DNA from: CAIKMD01 sp963740675
GTDB lineage: Bacteria; Pseudomonadota; Alphaproteobacteria; ATCC43930; CGMCC-115725
Direction of reading: 5' to 3'
Assembly: GCA_963740675.1 (NCBI GenBank)
Contig: CAVUFS010000011.1
Span: forward strand, 1-64,000
Length of the DNA stretch: 64,000 nt
The notes under the pieces: generated by a model
What the model saw: the letters and a program-made list of their open reading frames with translations, nothing else
Database searches by the model: none
Told to the model about the DNA's origin: nothing
Part shown: positions 63,210 to 64,000 of the stretch, one piece after another
How the letters are laid out: the number at the start of each line of letters is the position of its first letter
Numbering within the stretch: the stretch's first letter is position 1
Position numbers and translations under genes: made by a program

Positions 63210-64000
63210 TTATCCCCGCCCCAACACCTGCATCAGTTCGGACCATTCGCGCTTCGACATGCCGCTCGCGGCCTGATCGACGCTTTCGCCGGCGAGCATC
63301 TTCTTCACCACCGCCAGTGCATTCGCCGAAAACTGCGCGCCGCCGATGCGGTATTGGCGGAAGGCTTCGGCCACCAACGGCACCCAGCGCTCAAGCGTGT
63401 CGATCATCGCATCGGCATAGACACGGATCTCGTATTGCGCATGGGCATCGGCGCGCAGCGAGAGGAAATGCAGCAGATTGTGCAGATCGGTCTTCCAATA
63501 CCACTGCGTATAAAAATTGAGCGAGAGATTCATCCGCGCCAATTCACGCGCCAGGCCCGAGCGGTTTTCGTCGACGACCTTCCCACTCTCATCCTCGTTC
63601 AGCATGTAGGCGTAGTCGCGATAGGACCTCATCGAGTCTTCGCGCAGCAAATCGAGCACGCGCGCGGCTTCATCGGGCGGCAGCGAACTTCCGCGGCCTT
63701 GGCGGTTGCTGGTCGATTGCACGGCGAGATGCTCGGGCGCCGGCAGATAGAATTCGTTGTCGAGGATCGAATAGCGCGCCGAATATTCGTTTACATTCGC
63801 AGTGCGATGGCGAATCCATTGCCGCGCGACGAAGATCGGCAGCTTCACATGGTATTTGATCTCGCACATCTCGAAGGGCGTCGTGTGGCGATGCCGCATC
63901 AGATATTGGATGAGGCCGCGATCCTCGTTCACCCGCTTCGTGCCCTTGCCGTAAGAGACGCGCGCCGCCTGCACCACCGCCGCATCGTCGCCCATGTAAT
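63210..64000 (-). CDS. thyX: FAD-dependent thymidylate synthase ThyX, 5' end beyond window
   Basis: Makes dTMP from dUMP with FAD and methylene-tetrahydrofolate. The visible part begins inside the N-terminus (YMGDDAAVVQAARVSYGKGT) and continues past the right edge. The ThyX motif is RHRTANVNEYSARYS, and RHRHTTPFEMCEIKYHVKLP precedes it. C-terminal portion NFYTQWYWKTDLHNLLHFLS and QFSANALAVVKKML is normal. At least 263 codons present; start not seen. Confidence 0.93.
   Translation of the reverse strand, partial: YMGDDAAVVQAARVSYGKGTKRVNEDRGLIQYLMRHRHTTPFEMCEIKYHVKLPIFVARQWIRHRTANVNEYSARYSILDNEFYLPAPEHLAVQSTSNRQGRGSSLPPDEAARVLDLLREDSMRSYRDYAYMLNEDESGKVVDENRSGLARELARMNLSLNFYTQWYWKTDLHNLLHFLSLRADAHAQYEIRVYADAMIDTLERWVPLVAEAFRQYRIGGAQFSANALAVVKKMLAGESVDQAASGMSKREWSELMQVLGRG

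Overview
The window is chromosomal DNA from a GC-rich alphaproteobacterium. This rests on the gene content and order of the right half (hflK-hflC-DUF2065-DegP, serB, miaA-ilvI-ilvH-ilvC-leuA, mreBCD-mrdA-rodA, thyX), on palindromic intergenic repeats and tiny proteins of the kind common in rhizobia and relatives, and on codon use. I cannot fix the genus; Hyphomicrobiales- or Rhodospirillales-type gene order is an inference.

Layout. 1-33 kb is accessory: a prohead-protease remnant (1.2-1.6 kb), a DHA2 efflux pump, two acyltransferase-3 genes and three or four methyltransferases of the sort that decorate surface glycans (3.9-11 kb), an NMT1-type binding protein, a RidA protein, a truncated serine recombinase (14 kb), a field of very small ORFs with a 498-bp inverted-repeat-bounded element (15-21.5 kb), a lipoprotein dihaem cytochrome c paired with a Tat-exported GMC oxidoreductase (22.2-26.7 kb), and a phage-type recombination module (Rad52-HNH fusion carrying an amber codon, Gp157, XRE regulators with palindromic operators; 26.8-30.6 kb) followed by a tandemly duplicated segment (30.5-31.8 kb).

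33.2-54.9 kb is core: a long leftward run makes the elongasome (MreB, MreC, MreD, PBP2, RodA) and the branched-chain amino-acid enzymes (LeuA, IlvC, IlvH, IlvI), preceded by miaA and an alpha/beta hydrolase. serB faces away, then a TetR/MFS pair, then DegP-like protease, DUF2065, HflC and HflK, with the Fe-S carrier Mrp divergent.

54.9-64 kb is mixed: intergenic palindromes, an orphan Leu/Ile/Val-type binding protein, a TetR-GT1 glycosyltransferase operon, a toxin with a CdiA-type nuclease C-terminus followed by an immunity candidate and a second, frameshifted immunity paralogue, a Rieske oxygenase, another orphan binding protein and the 3' part of thyX.

A striking global property is the number of single-base frameshifts (about 17), including ones in genes that should be indispensable or nearly so (mreC, leuA, serB) and two genes with compensating shift pairs. 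Sequencing or assembly error explains the core cases best; real decay is likelier in the phage and glycan remnants. The most interesting biology is the toxin/immunity locus at 58.4-60.7 kb, the Gp157/Rad52-HNH module with its operator-covered promoter, and the cytochrome-GMC lipoprotein pair.
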